This document shows, piece after piece, positions 36,378 to 48,649 of a stretch of 64,000 nt of DNA. Made by a program: the position numbers and the translations under genes. A model generated the notes under the pieces. That model ran no database searches, was not told the origin of the DNA, and saw only the letters and a list, made by a program, of their open reading frames with translations. The stretch is taken from contig SNVD02011501.1 in assembly GCA_013180625.2 (NCBI GenBank), forward strand, positions 47,287 to 111,286. Reading direction: 5' to 3'. Position 1 is the stretch's first letter. Every line of letters starts with the position of its first letter. This DNA comes from Boswellia sacra (Eukaryota; Streptophyta; Magnoliopsida; Sapindales; Burseraceae).

Positions 36378-36902
36378 GGCAACTTGTGATGAAAACATTA
36401 TACTGTTTCTGATCAAAGAAAAATTCACACAGAGTTAAGTTAGACATAACTATAGACAATCATGTCCAATCAAACATAAATATCATGCCAAATAAATAGT
36501 CATAGTATGCAGTTACAAAGCACATAACAGAACAATGTCTGATTATATAGATCCTGCAAAATGACACAAAGTGAGGTTGACAAACTTGTCAAACAACATT
36601 ACAACCATTGTCATGATAGAGCAAATAAAAAACTTACATCAAATGAAATAGGCAGATAAAAACACATAACACAGTAAAGAAATAACACACAGTAAAAAAT
36701 AGTTCGAATGCATACAGATCAAAATGCATACAGAGCATAAACATGCCTTACTCCCCCTTACTCCTTACATACTGCCCTGGAAGAGATCAACAAAATATTA
36801 GATAGAATTATCAAATAACAAACAGAACAGTTATCAACAAAAACTCCTCCTTAATAGAAACTTTTTCTTTTCCCCCTTGTTTTCATGACAAGTTGTCAAA
36901 AA

Positions 36903-39900
36903 CTAACGCAGTCTTGGAGACTTACGAACAGGTGGGGAAGAGGAGCTACTAGAGCGCTTCTTAATCCTGCTTGCCTTCATTTTGTATCGTTTGCCAATAG
37001 TAGTTGATGTAGGTTGCTTAGTGAGCACAGAAGCAGGCTGTGCTTTAGTTGTCTCAGAGGAAGTGGCAGTGACTTCAGCCACAATCTTGCGAATCTCTTT
37101 ATCAAGTAGTTTAACACTGGTTTCTGTTGTATGCAACTTAACAGTAGGTTATTGAGAAGGTGCCAGTGATTCTTCAGTAAGTGTAGATGTTAAAGGTGTA
37201 GCTGGTGCAGTTGTGTCTACAGCAGGAGGGGGTTCCTGAATATGTTCTTTCTCAGGTTGTGCTGCAGGTGATGTGGTTGTGGCTTCAGGTGGTGGTGACT
37301 TTGTTGATGGTGGAGAATTATGATGCTCTGCTTCAGGGACTGGAGAAACATGAGGTTCTTCCTCAGCAAGTGGTGAAGGTAATTTCATCTCGATGTCTGT
37401 TTGTTATGGTTCATCTGACATGGATTCATCTTTTAGAGCTGGTGTTATTGTCTCAACTTTCTTCTTCCTCTTGTCAGATGGTTTCTTCACCAGTTTAACT
37501 TTCTTCTTTTTTTTAAATCCCTTTGCAGTGGTCTTGAATTTCTTTTTTTTTTTTATTTCTTCTCTGCTGTTATGTCTGTCTCAATAGTAGTTTGTTCAGT
37601 GGGATAGTCTGCAGGAATGGGCTCAGTTTCTTCAGGCAGAGGTGCATCAGTTTTTGGCATGTACTTTGCAGACTTCTCAAGAACCACATTGTCAGTTTCC
37701 ATGGGCTGTGGTTTTTCTGTAGCACCAGATTGTCCTGCAAGCTTGGCCTCCAAAATAGATTGTTTTGCTTTAATATCTTTAAGATCCTGCACAATATCAT
37801 TCAAGACAGAATTTATCTCAACAAGTTGTTCTTCTACATTGCCCATAGGATATTTCCTGACTCTCCTGGGTTTTGGTTCTGGTACAGGGAGATCAGATTT
37901 ATCATGCAACCTATGCAGAAAATCTTTGGTGATTGAATTGGTTAGAGTTTCAATATGTTCTTTGGGACTTAGAGGGATACCATTCTGTGCTAGAATTCCT
38001 TGAATTAAACAACAAAAAGCCAGTAAATGATAGTCAGATTTGTATGGAGCAATCTGAACAATCAATCTATAAGCTAGCGAGCCAAAATTGATAGGTCTAT
38101 TGGTGCCCAAACAGTACAAAAACTTCACTCAGTACAAAAACTTCACTCTATATTCCCTGACTTGGTTTTGGTGTGATGAGGGAAGCCAGTTAAATCGTGC
38201 AATCTTATGCATCACTCTATACTTCTTGTTAAGATATTGCTGGTCAATTCCATCCCTTGGTTTCCATTCTATGTCCCTTATACCAGTCAATTCTTTAATC
38301 ACTACAACCATATCAAAATTCTCATCCAACTAATGGTATATCAAAGAATATATTTATGACATTCGGTGAGAATTTCACAAATTTTCCTCTACAATACACT
38401 CTATGATAATGAAAGCTTTTCGGATCATCAATTGAAGTAGACATATTGGCATAGAATTCCTGAATTAATGGCTTCACAGGAGGTAGGAAATTTTTTTACC
38501 GTACGAGTCCAGTATATAGACTCAAGAAGTTCACTCAACCCATAGTTGTTGAACTCAGTCAGCTTCATTGGCCTTTCCATCTACAATTTCCTTTTTGAGT
38601 TGTACTTCAAGAATTTCTGCTTGACGGCTGCTGTGAGGAACTTGTTATACTTTGGCTTCACCTTGTCTTTCATCTTCTTCACCAGAATCAATTCATCTTC
38701 ACTCATAGCAGGTTTAATTGGGATCTCTGCTTGAGGCTGTTGTGAATGAGACGACTGTTCACTACTGCTACTGTTGTAACCAGAGTCATTCTGTGAAGAT
38801 GAGGAAATGTGTGTTTTTGAAGATTTTAAGGCGGTCGCCATTGTTAGGGTTTTAAGTTTTGCAAGGGTTTCTCATAGTGGAGAGAGAACAACAAGATGAG
38901 AGAGAAAGTGTAGATGGTAAAGGTGCCAGTGATTCTTCAGTAAGTGTAGATGGTAAAGGTGAAGCTGGTGCAGTTGTGTCTACAGTAGGAGGGGGTTCCT
39001 GAATATATTCTTTCCCAGGTTGTGCTGCAGGTGATGTGGTTGTGGCTTCAGGTGGTGGTGACTTTGTTGATGGTGGAGAATTATGATGCTCTGCTTCAGG
39101 GACTGGAGAAACATGAGGTTCTTCCTCAGCAAGTGGTGAAGGCAATTTCATCTCGGTGTCTATTTGTTATGGTTCATCTGACATGGATTCATCTCTTAGA
39201 GCTGGTGTTATTGTCTCAACTTTCTTCTTCCTCTTGTCAGATGGTTTCTTCACCAGTTTAACTTTCTTCTTTTTTTTGAAATCCCTTTGCAGTGGTCTTG
39301 AATTTCTTTTTTTTTTTATTTCTTCTCTGCTGTTATGTCTGTCTCAATAGTAGTTTGTTCAGTGGGATAGTCTGCAGGAATGGGCTCAGTTTCTTCAGGC
39401 AGAGGTGCATCAGTTTTTGGTATGTACTTTGCAGACTTCTCAAGAACCACATTGTCAGTTTCTTTTTCTATAGCACCAGATTGTCCTGCAAGCTTGGCCT
39501 CCAAAACAGATTGTTTTGCTTTAATATCTTTAAGATCCTGCACAATATCATTCAAGACAGAATTTATCTCAGCAAGTTGTTCTTCTACATTGCCCATAGG
39601 ATATTTCCTGACTCTCCTGGGTTTTGGTTCTGGTACAAGGAGATCAGATTTATGATGCAACCTATGCAGAAAATTTTTGGTGATTAAATTGGTTAGAGTT
39701 TCAATATATTCTTTGGGACTTATAGGGATACCATTCTGTGCTAGAATTCCTTGAATTAAACAATGAAAAGCCAGTAAATGATAGTCAGATTTGTATGGAG
39801 CAATCTGAACAATCAATCTATAAGCTAGCGAGCCAAAATTGATAGGTCTATTGGTGCCCAAACAGTACAAAAACTTCACTCAGTACAAAAACTTCACTCT

Positions 39901-40604
39901 ATATTCCCTGACTTGGTTTTGGTGTGATGAGGGAAGCCAGTTAAATCGTGCAATCTTATGCATCACTCTATACTTCTTTTTGAGATATTGCTGGTCAATT
40001 CCATCCCTTGGTTTCCATTCTATGTCCCCTATACCAGTCAATTCTTTAATCACTACAGCCATATCAAAATTCTCATCCAACTAATGCAAGCTTCCTATTG
40101 GTATATCAAAGAATGTATTTATGACATTCGATGAGAATTTCATAAATTTTCCTCTATAATACACTCTATGATAATGAAAGCTTTTCGGATAATAATTGAA
40201 GTAGACATATTGGCATAGAATTCTTGAATTAATGACTTCACAGGAGGTAGGAAATTTTTTTACCGTACGAGTCCAGTATATAGACTCAAGAAGCTCATCA
40301 ACCCATAGTTGTTGAAGTCAGTCAGCTTCATTGGCCTTTCCATCTGCAATTTCCTTTTTGAGGTGTACTTCAAGAATTTCTGCTTGATGGCTGCTGTGAG
40401 GAACTTGTTATACTTTGGCTTCACCTTGTCTTTCATCTTATTCACCGGAATCAATTCATCTTCACTCATAGCAGGTTCAATCGGGATCTCTACTTGAGGC
40501 TGTTGTGAATGAGATGACTGTTCACTGCTGCTACTGTTGTAACCAGAGTCATTCTGTGAAGATGAGGAACTGTGTGTTTTTGAAGATTCTGAGGCGGTCG
40601 CCAT
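36903..40604 (-). pseudogene. Sirevirus-type extra (envelope-like) ORF, duplicated and broken
   Basis: Minus-strand frames downstream of RNase H encode a protein with a Ser-rich N-terminus (NDSGYNSSSSEQSSHSQQ), a basic segment, a globular middle (LTGIGDIEWKPRDGIDQQYL, then NRPINFGSLAYRLIVQIAPY), a Pro/Glu-rich stretch and a basic Ser-rich C-terminus (RIKKRSSSSSSPPVRKSPRL). The middle resembles the putative plant transposon protein domain found in extra ORFs of plant LTR elements. Copy B (38922-40604) and copy A (37159-38841) are tandem, and the C-terminus (36903-37136) is single. Breaks: TGA created by an 18-bp duplication in both copies, TAG in each copy before LDENFD, and TAG after SKRKL in copy A. 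Function in the element is unproven. Confidence 0.7.
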
Positions 40605-40675
40605 TGTTAGGGTTTTAAGTTTTGCAAGGGTTTCTCATAGTGGAGAGAGAACAACAAGATGAGAGAGAAAGTGTC
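37159..40675. repeat. Tandem duplication, 2 x about 1.76 kb, within the Copia extra ORF
   Basis: 37159-38913 and 38922-40675 are nearly identical at an offset of 1763 bp, which becomes 1751 bp after a 12-bp indel (GCAAGCTTCCTA at about 40085). The junction carries AGTGTAGATGGTAAAGGTG, also found near the start of each copy, which suggests unequal crossing over or slippage at short homology. Confidence 0.93.
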
Positions 40676-41433
40676 AAAACTGTTGTTGGAGTATAGTATG
40701 AACAGGAAATACCCTAACTGTTCTCGTAATCTACTAGGTTGATTTTAAAAAATATTTTGTTTTCAACTAAATTTAATTTTAATTCCTTTCCAAAATCGCT
40801 TAATAACTGTCATTAATGAATAAGAATTCAAAATTTGATTTCCATTAGAATAAGGAATTCTAATAAAGTTAGGATTTCCGCCATTGAAACTTCTCCCACT
40901 CAATTCAATACGGCTGACATGGCATTTTTTACACATAGACACACAAGATAAATCAAATTTTAGATTGGCACAAAGAGCATCGTATGATACGAAAAACATA
41001 ACAGAAAACAATTAAATTTAATATAACAATAATATCTGAACATCATATGAATCATTCTAAGAAAGCATATTTTGGAGCTGTTTATTACTTTCACATGAAA
41101 GCTATTTTTCATTTTTCTTTTCAATTGATTGAGATGTCAAAAATATTATTTTGGCATATTTTAATCCCATTGGATTTATAAATACAGTAGCTTTCACATA
41201 ATATAGAGGTAGCTCTTTTCATTTGAGTGGGTAACATCAACATTTTTCTTAGATACCCTGAGGTTACTCTCAATGATGGCTTTCATACATCATATATTGA
41301 TAGCCCTCTCTGTATTTTTTTTTAAAATCAATATCTTATCATTCACAAAATTTTTATATTACAGCTCACACATGGTAAATTATAAGAAAACTTATGATAT
41401 TACAGATACAATTAACATAACAGTAAGCAGTAT

Positions 41434-42130
41434 TTATTTAAATAACTGACAGATGCCTAAGGCATTTCTTAGATTCTCAAATCTTTTTGTGTCTAATGCC
41501 TTAGTGAACAACTCAGCCAATTGTTTATCAGTGGAGATATGTTCAATATGTATCACCTTAGACTCTACAAGTTTCCTTATAAAATAGTATCTTATATCAA
41601 TGTGTTTTGTTCTAGAATGCTGAACAGGATTTTTGAAAATATTTATAGCACTAGTATTATCACAAAACACAGTTATAGGTTTCTGTTCAATACCATAATC
41701 ACTTAACATTTGCTTCATCCACAGTAGTTGTGTGCAACAACTTTCTGCTGCTATGTACTCAGCTTCAGCAGTAGATAAAGAAATAGAATTCTGCTTTTTA
41801 CTATACCAAGAAACCAAGTTAGTACCAAGATAAAAACACCATCTGATGTGCTTTTTCTGTCATTTGTATTTCCTGCGCAGTCAACATTACTAAACCCTAC
41901 AAGATAATTATTTGTATCTTTAGAAAACTATATGCCATAATCATGTGTTCCATGTTCATACCTGATGATTCTCTTAGCTGCTGTCAGATGTGATTATTTG
42001 AGATTTGCTTAAAATCTTGCACAAAGTCCTACATTAAAGCACAAGTCTGGTCTACTTGCTGTGAGGTATAACATGCTGCCAATAATGCTTCTTTACAAAC
42101 TCGCATCAACCTCTTTTCCTTGCTCCTGGT
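41434..42130 (-). pseudogene. RT tail and RNase H of the Copia element, RT core missing
   Basis: The RNase H end is well kept at 41434-41817 (SLSTAEAEYIAAESCCTQLL, DNTSAINIFKNPVQHSRTKH and HISTDKQLAELFTKALDTKR). Upstream the minus strand gives a broken frame of the RT connection region (GSMLYLTASRPDLCF at about 42050). It joins near 42115-42128 to sequence that normally precedes RT (LMKTRS). Roughly 1 kb coding the RT palm with YVDD is absent. Confidence 0.82.
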
Positions 42131-42187
42131 TTTCATCAAGTCATTTGGTATTCCAATGATAGAGCTGGTTGGATGTGCTTTCTGAAT

Positions 42188-43640
42188 CTAAGTGGATGGA
42201 TCTTTCCTTTCATCTTCATTTCGGATTGAGTCTTTGTTTAGATTTGAGTTGTCAGTTTTCATTGTTGTGTTTGACGTAATAGCAGTTGTTTCCTCTTTCA
42301 TAACTGAGTCATCTTTATTACTGTTTCTATTTGAATATGATTTTTTCGTATTTGTTATTCTTTCCACTTGTGAATATTCTGCATAATCATCCAGATCATC
42401 AAAGACTACGTTTGCAGATTTCATGACTGCCTCAGTTTAAAGTTTGTAAACTCGAAATGCTTTGTTATTTTCTGTATATCCCATAAAAATTCCTTCATCA
42501 CTCCTTGGATCTAATTTACCTAACTGTTCTCTGTCATTTAAGATGTAACACCTGCATCCAAAAACATAAAAATATTTCAAATTAGGTTTTCTTCCTTTCA
42601 AAATTTCATAAGGTGTCTGGTTAGTGCTAGGTCTTAGAAAAACTCTATTTGAAATATAACAAGCAGTGCTTATTGCTTCAACCCATAGCCTTTTGGTCAA
42701 CTTTTTGCTATTGAGCATCACCCTAGCCATCTCTTGAAGAGTTTTATTTTTCCTTTCCACAATGCCATTTTGTTCACGGGTTTTGGGAGCTGAAAATTCA
42801 TGATTAGTACCATGATATTTGCAAAAATCAGCATAGCTAACATTTTCAAACTCCTTGATATGATCACTTCTTATTCTCATTATCCTGCCAATGTTCCTGT
42901 TTTGCTCATTTTCAAGCTTAATACAAAGATTCCTGAAAGCTTCAAAAGTGTCAGATTTTTCTTTAATAAAATCATCTCAAGTATATCTAGAAAAGTCATC
43001 CACACAAACAAATATGTATCTCTTACCTGTAATGCTTTCAATTTGCATAGGACCCATAAGATCCATGTGAAGCAAATCAAGTATCTTGGATCTGCTAAGA
43101 TGTGGATTGGATTTGTGTGAACTTCTAATTTGTTTTCCCATTTGACATGGTCCACAAATTTCATTTACATTGTCATCAAATTTAGGTACTCCTTTTATAG
43201 CACCTAACTTAGTCAATCTAACCAAGTCTTCATAATTTAGGTGACCTAATTTTTTATGCCACAATTCCAAATCTGAAATCTTAGCTTTAATGCAATTTTT
43301 ACCAAATAGCAATTATCCGAAGATCTATTTCCTTCTAAAATGCATTTACCAAAGTTGTCTAAGACCATGTGTATGAAATTAACAATACATTTGTCATCAC
43401 ATATCTGACTAATACTAATTAGATTAGCTTTCAAACCTTCAACCAGCAAGACATTTTGGAATTTGGATAGGCCTTTGACATTCAAAGTGCCTTTGTCAAT
43501 GATCTTACTCTTTGCTTCATCTCCATAAGTGACATTTCCTTCCTTGCATGCTTTAAAATTTTTCAAAAACTGTTTATTTCCAGTCATATGCCTAGAACAG
43601 CCACTGTCAAAGTACTACAAATCGTTAGAAGATTGTTTAA
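42188..43640 (-). pseudogene. Copia protease, GAG-pre-integrase and integrase, frameshifted
   Basis: The protease active site YFDSGCSRHMTG lies at about 43600. The GAG-pre-integrase and zinc domain (LWHKKLGHLNYEDL...CGPCQMGKQ) is at 43100-43290. The integrase core follows, with DLMGPMQIESITGKRYIFV and DDFSRYT, then FCKYHGTNHEFSAPKTREQN, GIVERKNKTLQEMARVML and DPRSDEGIFMGY. The frame breaks near 42977 and 42880. An acidic linker at 42188-42424 precedes the deleted RT. Confidence 0.85.
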
Positions 43641-43729
43641 GAGTAGTAAAAGTAACATTGCATACTGTCTTCTCTTTCTTAACCTATTGCAGTTGTGACT
43701 TTGATAACAGTTTGAACTGTTTTGATCTT

Positions 43730-45426
43730 TTGTGTACGAGATTTAACAATTTAAAGCATCTAGGCCTAATATGTCCCTTTTTACCACAAAAATAACAAAT
43801 TAGAATGAATTTTCTTACATTTTTAGGACTGGATTTGAAAGAACTCAGAGGAGAAACAAATGTTTCAGTGCTTTTTGAACTAGGACTAGATCTTATTGAG
43901 TTAGGTTCAGAATTTTTACCTTATGTTGAAGCTTTTACAAACACTGTTTTTGATGAAGATGCAACATTACCTTCTATGTATCCCAATCCATGTTTGTTAG
44001 AGTTGTCTCTTCCAAGACTCAAGACTTGATCAAGTTTAGCTGATCCGATTCTGAGTTGATTAACACATCTTTTGCTCTCAATCAGCTCTGTTGTGATTTT
44101 CTCAACATGTACTGGTTTGTCTGTCAAAGCAATCTCCAGTTCTGTGATACGGTTTTTAGCATAAGATTTTTCACATTTCAGCACTTCAATCTCCTTCTTC
44201 AAGGTTTTGATTTCTTTCTTCTGATTCAGCCACTCATCATAGTGTGCATTATAAGTCTCTTGTAACTCTTCATAGTATTCTAGACCTTCTTCTTCATCCG
44301 AATGATCAACATTGGATCTGCAATGTTCTGTTATGTTAGTCATAACAGCTTTCCCTTTATCAGTAGCTGATACTGTGAATGCAACAAAATTATTCATGCA
44401 TTCTTGATCATTCGAATTAGATTCTGATTCATCACTCCAAGTAGTTGTGAAGCTTTTGTTCTTCTTCTTGAGATTAGCACATTCAGACTAAATATGCCTA
44501 TAACCAGAACATTCATAACACTAAATCTGTCCTTTCTTATGAAGTTGCTTCAATTTCTTCTTGTCATTCTCCTTGTTGAATTTCCTAAACTTGTCTTCAT
44601 TTGAGTTTGATGGCTTTCCTTGATTCTTTTTCCTGAAATTCTTTTTCATGAACTTAACATAATTCTTTGTTAGAAAAGCAATATATTTAGAATCGGTTTC
44701 ATTAAGCTCATCATTATTTTCATCATCAGATTTTTAGTTTTAACATTGAATGCAATGCTTTTTTCTTTTTGCTTTCTAGTACTCTGATTAATTTCAAAGT
44801 TTTGGAGAATGCCAATCAGTTCATCAACCCTCATCTCATCAGTGTTTTTTTTAACTTCCTCAATGGCTGAAATTTTAGTTTGAAATTTTTCTGGAACAAA
44901 CCTAATTATTTTGCTAACAATTTTCTGCATCAGTGAAAGTTTTTCCAAGCATGTTTGCAGAATTTGTGATATGACATATCTTAGAGTAAAACTCAAAAAT
45001 TGACTGATCCTTATGCATCATCAAATTTTCAAATTGAGAATTCAGCCTCATCAATTTAGATCTTTTAACAGATGCAGTATCTTTATGTTTTACTTCAAGT
45101 ATGTCCCAAGCTTCTTTGGCCACTTTGCACCTTGAAATCTATCCGAAATTATTTAAGTCCACTACAGCAAAAATTGCATTGAGAGCCTTTGAGTTCCAGC
45201 TTGAACGTCTGTATTCTTCATCTGTTCATTCCTCCTCAGATTTGGGTTCGGAATCTCCAAAAGCCTTCAACTTTGTTGGCGGTGTCCATCCTTTAAGCAC
45301 ACTGGTCCATGCCTTGTCATCAAGAGATTTGATATACATCATCAATCTTACCTTCCAATATGGATAATTGTTATCATCAAGAATAGGTGGTTGTGTTCTG
45401 GATCCTCCATTGCGAATAAACTCCAT
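43730..45426 (-). pseudogene. Copia gag with two zinc knuckles, broken
   Basis: It starts at 45426 (PPILDDNNYPYWKVRLMMYI), followed by a UBN2-type gag region (AKEAWDILEVKHKDTASVKR at 45123, then FEFYSKI). A first CCHC knuckle near 44480-44520 (CYECSGYRHI-stop-SEC) is interrupted by a stop. A coiled-coil segment follows at 43921-44397 (EIKTLKKEIEVLKCEKSYAK), and a second, intact knuckle CYFCGKKGHIRPRC at about 43758-43800. Two knuckles in one Gag are unusual for generic Copia but fit Sirevirus-like elements. At least three frame breaks. Confidence 0.8.
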
Positions 45427-45472
45427 CCTTCCAGATTAGGATCGTTTTCTTCACTTGTCTATCAGTGAACCT

Positions 45473-45484
45473 GCTCTGATACCA
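45473..45484 (-). other. Primer binding site (tRNA-iMet) of the Copia element
   Basis: On the minus strand TGGTATCAGAGC, complementary to the 3' end of plant initiator tRNA-Met, lies two bases inside the 5' LTR. Confidence 0.9.
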
Positions 45485-45486
45485 AT

Positions 45487-46343
45487 TGTTAGTTCTGGAA
45501 GTATGCAGTTATAAGTAATATAACAGTAAACTGTAAAGTAAATTAGCATAGGAAGATTTTTACGTGGTTCGGTTATAATCAACCTACATCCACAGACAGC
45601 TATAGAGCTGCAATTCACTAAGTTCTTGTTTGTACAATCTTTAGGATCGTTTACAGTGCTGACTAACTCTCATACACTAACCTAATCTTTGTAAAACAAA
45701 ATCCAGTCAAGATCTTGGACTCTAGTGATACTGCTCACTCTCTGTCTCAGATAACTTAACAACACATTGTTAAGTATATCATAACCTCGATGTTTGACAC
45801 TGAATTACATAAACACTTAACTCGCAAGTTCTTTCAAGTGTCTACTAACTCACACAGACCTAATCAATAATTCATGTATGATTACAATCTCTCATACATG
45901 AATGAAACACTTTATCAAATCAATAAAGCATTCCTATTTGCATTGAAGCTCTCCTTTCAATTCTGGAATGCCGTGACATAGACTCTCCCAACCAACCTAT
46001 ATGCGTTATGAAAACATAACGTTATATATATAGTGGGAAGTCTGAACAAAATCTCCTTAGATTCCTGTAAAAATCCTAATCAAACTCTCATTAGGATAAA
46101 GACAAATATAATAGGAAGTGATATAAATAACTCCTAAAGGAATTAGGACACAATATATATTCTCCTATTTTAACTAGGATACATGAAATAATGTCCTATT
46201 TTAAGAGGATATTGATTATGAATCAAATACGTCCTAAAATATACTTCTAGAAACAGTAAAATAATAAACCATATAATATTCTTGTTTTATCACAAGTTAG
46301 ACAAAAATATTATGTGCATGGCACATGCACGTTGACACTAACA
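45487..46343 (-). repeat. 5' LTR of the Copia element
   Basis: 857 bp, same length as the other LTR. Edges TGTTAGTTCTGG and GACACTAACA. The primer site is next to its inner edge. Confidence 0.95.
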
Positions 46344-47300
46344 ATAGCAATCTTTAAGGGTGAAATTGAAAAAAAAAAGTGAGAGAGAGCAATGACAGAA
46401 ATAGTAATTGCATTTCATTCATCTACGAGTCTCCAAAAGAGAAGTGGTCGGTGTTTAAACTTCCAACCAGCCCTCCAATAATGATTGAACTATGAAATAA
46501 TCCGCATGTCTTGAGATGGCATGCAATAGGCACCAATAAATGCCATGTTAATGCCACTTGTTGGAAGCTTAAACTGGACTGGTAGTTGGCCAATACACTT
46601 GTTAATTTTGATAGTGATAAAACATTGTATCATTTCCCATATGTTTCCACTTTTTCGAAGCCTGTAGTGGCAAATCCAAGATCTTCCACAATATTCCCCA
46701 ATGGATTTCCACCACTTTTAGATGATTGCATTAACCTCACTAAGGAAAGACCCAAGGGAGTAAAAATCTTAAGTAAAAAAAAAAATACAATTATATAATA
46801 AGCTAAAAGTCATGTTGGATTGCAACTACCATGATAAAAGAGTATAATGCACATGTGTCCAAGATAAATGTGCTCGCCCTGATAAATAACTCTCTAATAG
46901 GTACTTCCCTAATAGTGGAAGGAAACAAACTGTGCTTGATCTACCAGAGATTTTTCCTATAAAATTAGCTTCTAATATACTGTATTAGTATGCAATTACA
47001 ATTCAAATAAAATGCATGTCAAGTTCGTCAAGACTGACAAGTGTTAAATGCAATCGCATCATTTTTGGTATATATGATCTATCAATTTTAGGTGTCCATA
47101 TATAGGAAACTTTATGTCACAAGTCAAGCTTTTACAAGCGACCTTGTTTTCTTAGTTTATCAAGTAGGCCAACTCAACCTAAATTGTGTCTTTTCCAATC
47201 AAGTCATGTTATTGACAATTGATTATCTCTCGTTTCCATATCTTAATCAAATATATTAACCTTCTGAAGATCTTTAACCTTTTTGTCTTTACAAGGAGTT
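46344..47300. other. Sequence between the Copia element and the minisatellite, nothing assigned
   Basis: AT-rich, no gene with recognisable domains. A 70-codon frame at 46586-46798 is not convincing. Confidence 0.45.
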
Positions 47301-48400
47301 GTCTCAACTGAGAAACAAGTCTTAACAAAGAGTAGTCTCGATTGGGAGGTAAGTCTCCACCAGGAGTAGTCTCAACTAAGAGATAAGTCTCCATCAAGAG
47401 TAGTCTCGACTGGGCGATAAGTCTCCACCATGAGCAATCTAAACTAGGAAACAAGTGGTTGTGTCAAAGTCTACTACATATGCATATGCCACGCACATGA
47501 TGAGTTTTGATCAACTTGTGATAAAATAAGAATATTATTTTTATTCCTATTTTAATGTTTCTAGAATTATATTTTAGGAAGTATTTGATTTGTAATAAAT
47601 ACTCTTTAGATTATGATATAATATCTTGTATCCTAATTAGAATATGAGAATATTTATTTGTCCTAATTCCTTTGTCCTAATTCCTTTTGGAGTTTGTTTA
47701 TAACACTTCCTATTTTATTTCTCCTAATCCTAATATGATTTTGATTAGAATTTTTACAGGATTTCTAGGAGATTTCGGTCAGACCTCTTACTATATATAT
47801 ACAAAGCTATTCAGGCGGCTGATTACGTGATTGAGAGATTAACGTGTTGGCTATTTTGGTTGTGAGAGAGTCTTGAGTTTGGCATTCCATAAATTCATAG
47901 AAGAGAGCTTCAACGCAAAAGGAATGTCTTTATTGATTTGATTCTTTGAGTCTTTTGATTCATGTATGAGTGGTAGAAATCATACATGAGTTGTTGATTG
48001 AGTCTGTGTGAGTTAGTAGACAGTTGGGATAACTTGCGGGTTTAGTGTTTATGTAATTCAATGTCAGACGTCATTGTTATGTATAACTTAACAGTGTGTT
48101 GTTAAGTTATCTGCAACAGAGAGTAGGCAGTGTCACTAGAGTTTAAGATCTTGGCGGGATTTTGTTTGTCAAAGATTAGGTCAGTGTGTGAGAGTGAGTC
48201 AGCATTGCAAAAGGTCCTAAAAATTGTACAAATAAGAACTTAGTGAATTGCAGCTCTATAGCTGTCCGTAGACGTAGGTTTTATAACCGAACCACGTAAA
48301 AATCCTCCTGTGCCGATTTACATTACAGTTTACTGTTATATTTCTTATAACTGCATACCTCCAGAACTATCACAAGTCTTCACCAAGAGTAATCTTGATC
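47301..48400. repeat. 34-bp minisatellite, interrupted by a solo LTR
   Basis: Units start at 47301, 47335, 47369, 47403 and 47437, each resembling GTCTCRACTRRGAGATAAGT followed by CTCCACCARGAGTA. The fifth unit is cut after 47456 by the solo LTR and resumes at 48373 (CAAGTCTTCACCAAGAGTA, then ATCTTGATCGGGAAAT). Confidence 0.85.
47457..48372 (+). mobile_element. Solo LTR related to the Copia element
   Basis: About 916 bp that aligns in inverted orientation with the 857-bp LTRs: ACTTGTGATAAAATAAGAAT near its start, TACTATATATATACAAAG promoter-like stretch at about 47790, TTATAACCGAACCACGTAAA, and the end ACTGCATACCTCCAGAACTA. Direct repeats CAAG(T) flank it on both sides. No internal element sequence is attached, so it arose by LTR-LTR recombination. 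It is clearly diverged from the neighbouring element. Confidence 0.85.
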
Positions 48401-48649
48401 GGGAAATAATAGATATAGCTCGAGGGCTATCAACTTTAAGAGATTATGGAACCAACTTATCTTCAAGAGAAAAATTTGCCACTTTACAAGGTGGTCAAAC
48501 GAGTAATATCCATGTTTCTTCCATATTGATTGGCGGAATCAACAAGTTTTTTTTGTTGGGGCACTATTATAAGATTAAAAAGATAATACATTGATTAAAT
48601 ACAACTAGAAAATATAAACAATAAAGATGAAGATTTCCAATTAATAAGA

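Larger units (their letters stand above)
35507..46343 (-). mobile_element. Full-length but defective Copia retrotransposon, Sirevirus-like
   Basis: Two LTRs of 857 bp (35507-36363 and 45487-46343) start TGTTAG and end in AACA. On the minus strand the order is 5' LTR, tRNA-iMet primer site, gag, protease, integrase, remnant of RT/RNase H, extra ORF, purine tract, 3' LTR. Flanking 5-mers ATAAC (left) and ATAGC (right) are a target duplication with one mismatch. The extra ORF 3' of pol and two zinc knuckles in gag point to the Sirevirus lineage of Copia. It cannot move by itself: frames are broken and the RT core is missing. Confidence 0.92.

Noticed and set aside
41521..44265. Plus-strand frames across the Copia element
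   Set aside because: They are shadows of the minus-strand gag, integrase and RNase H frames.
47209..47454. 81-codon minus-strand repeat protein
   Set aside because: The regular pattern is the 34-bp minisatellite read in one frame; the unit length is not a multiple of three.
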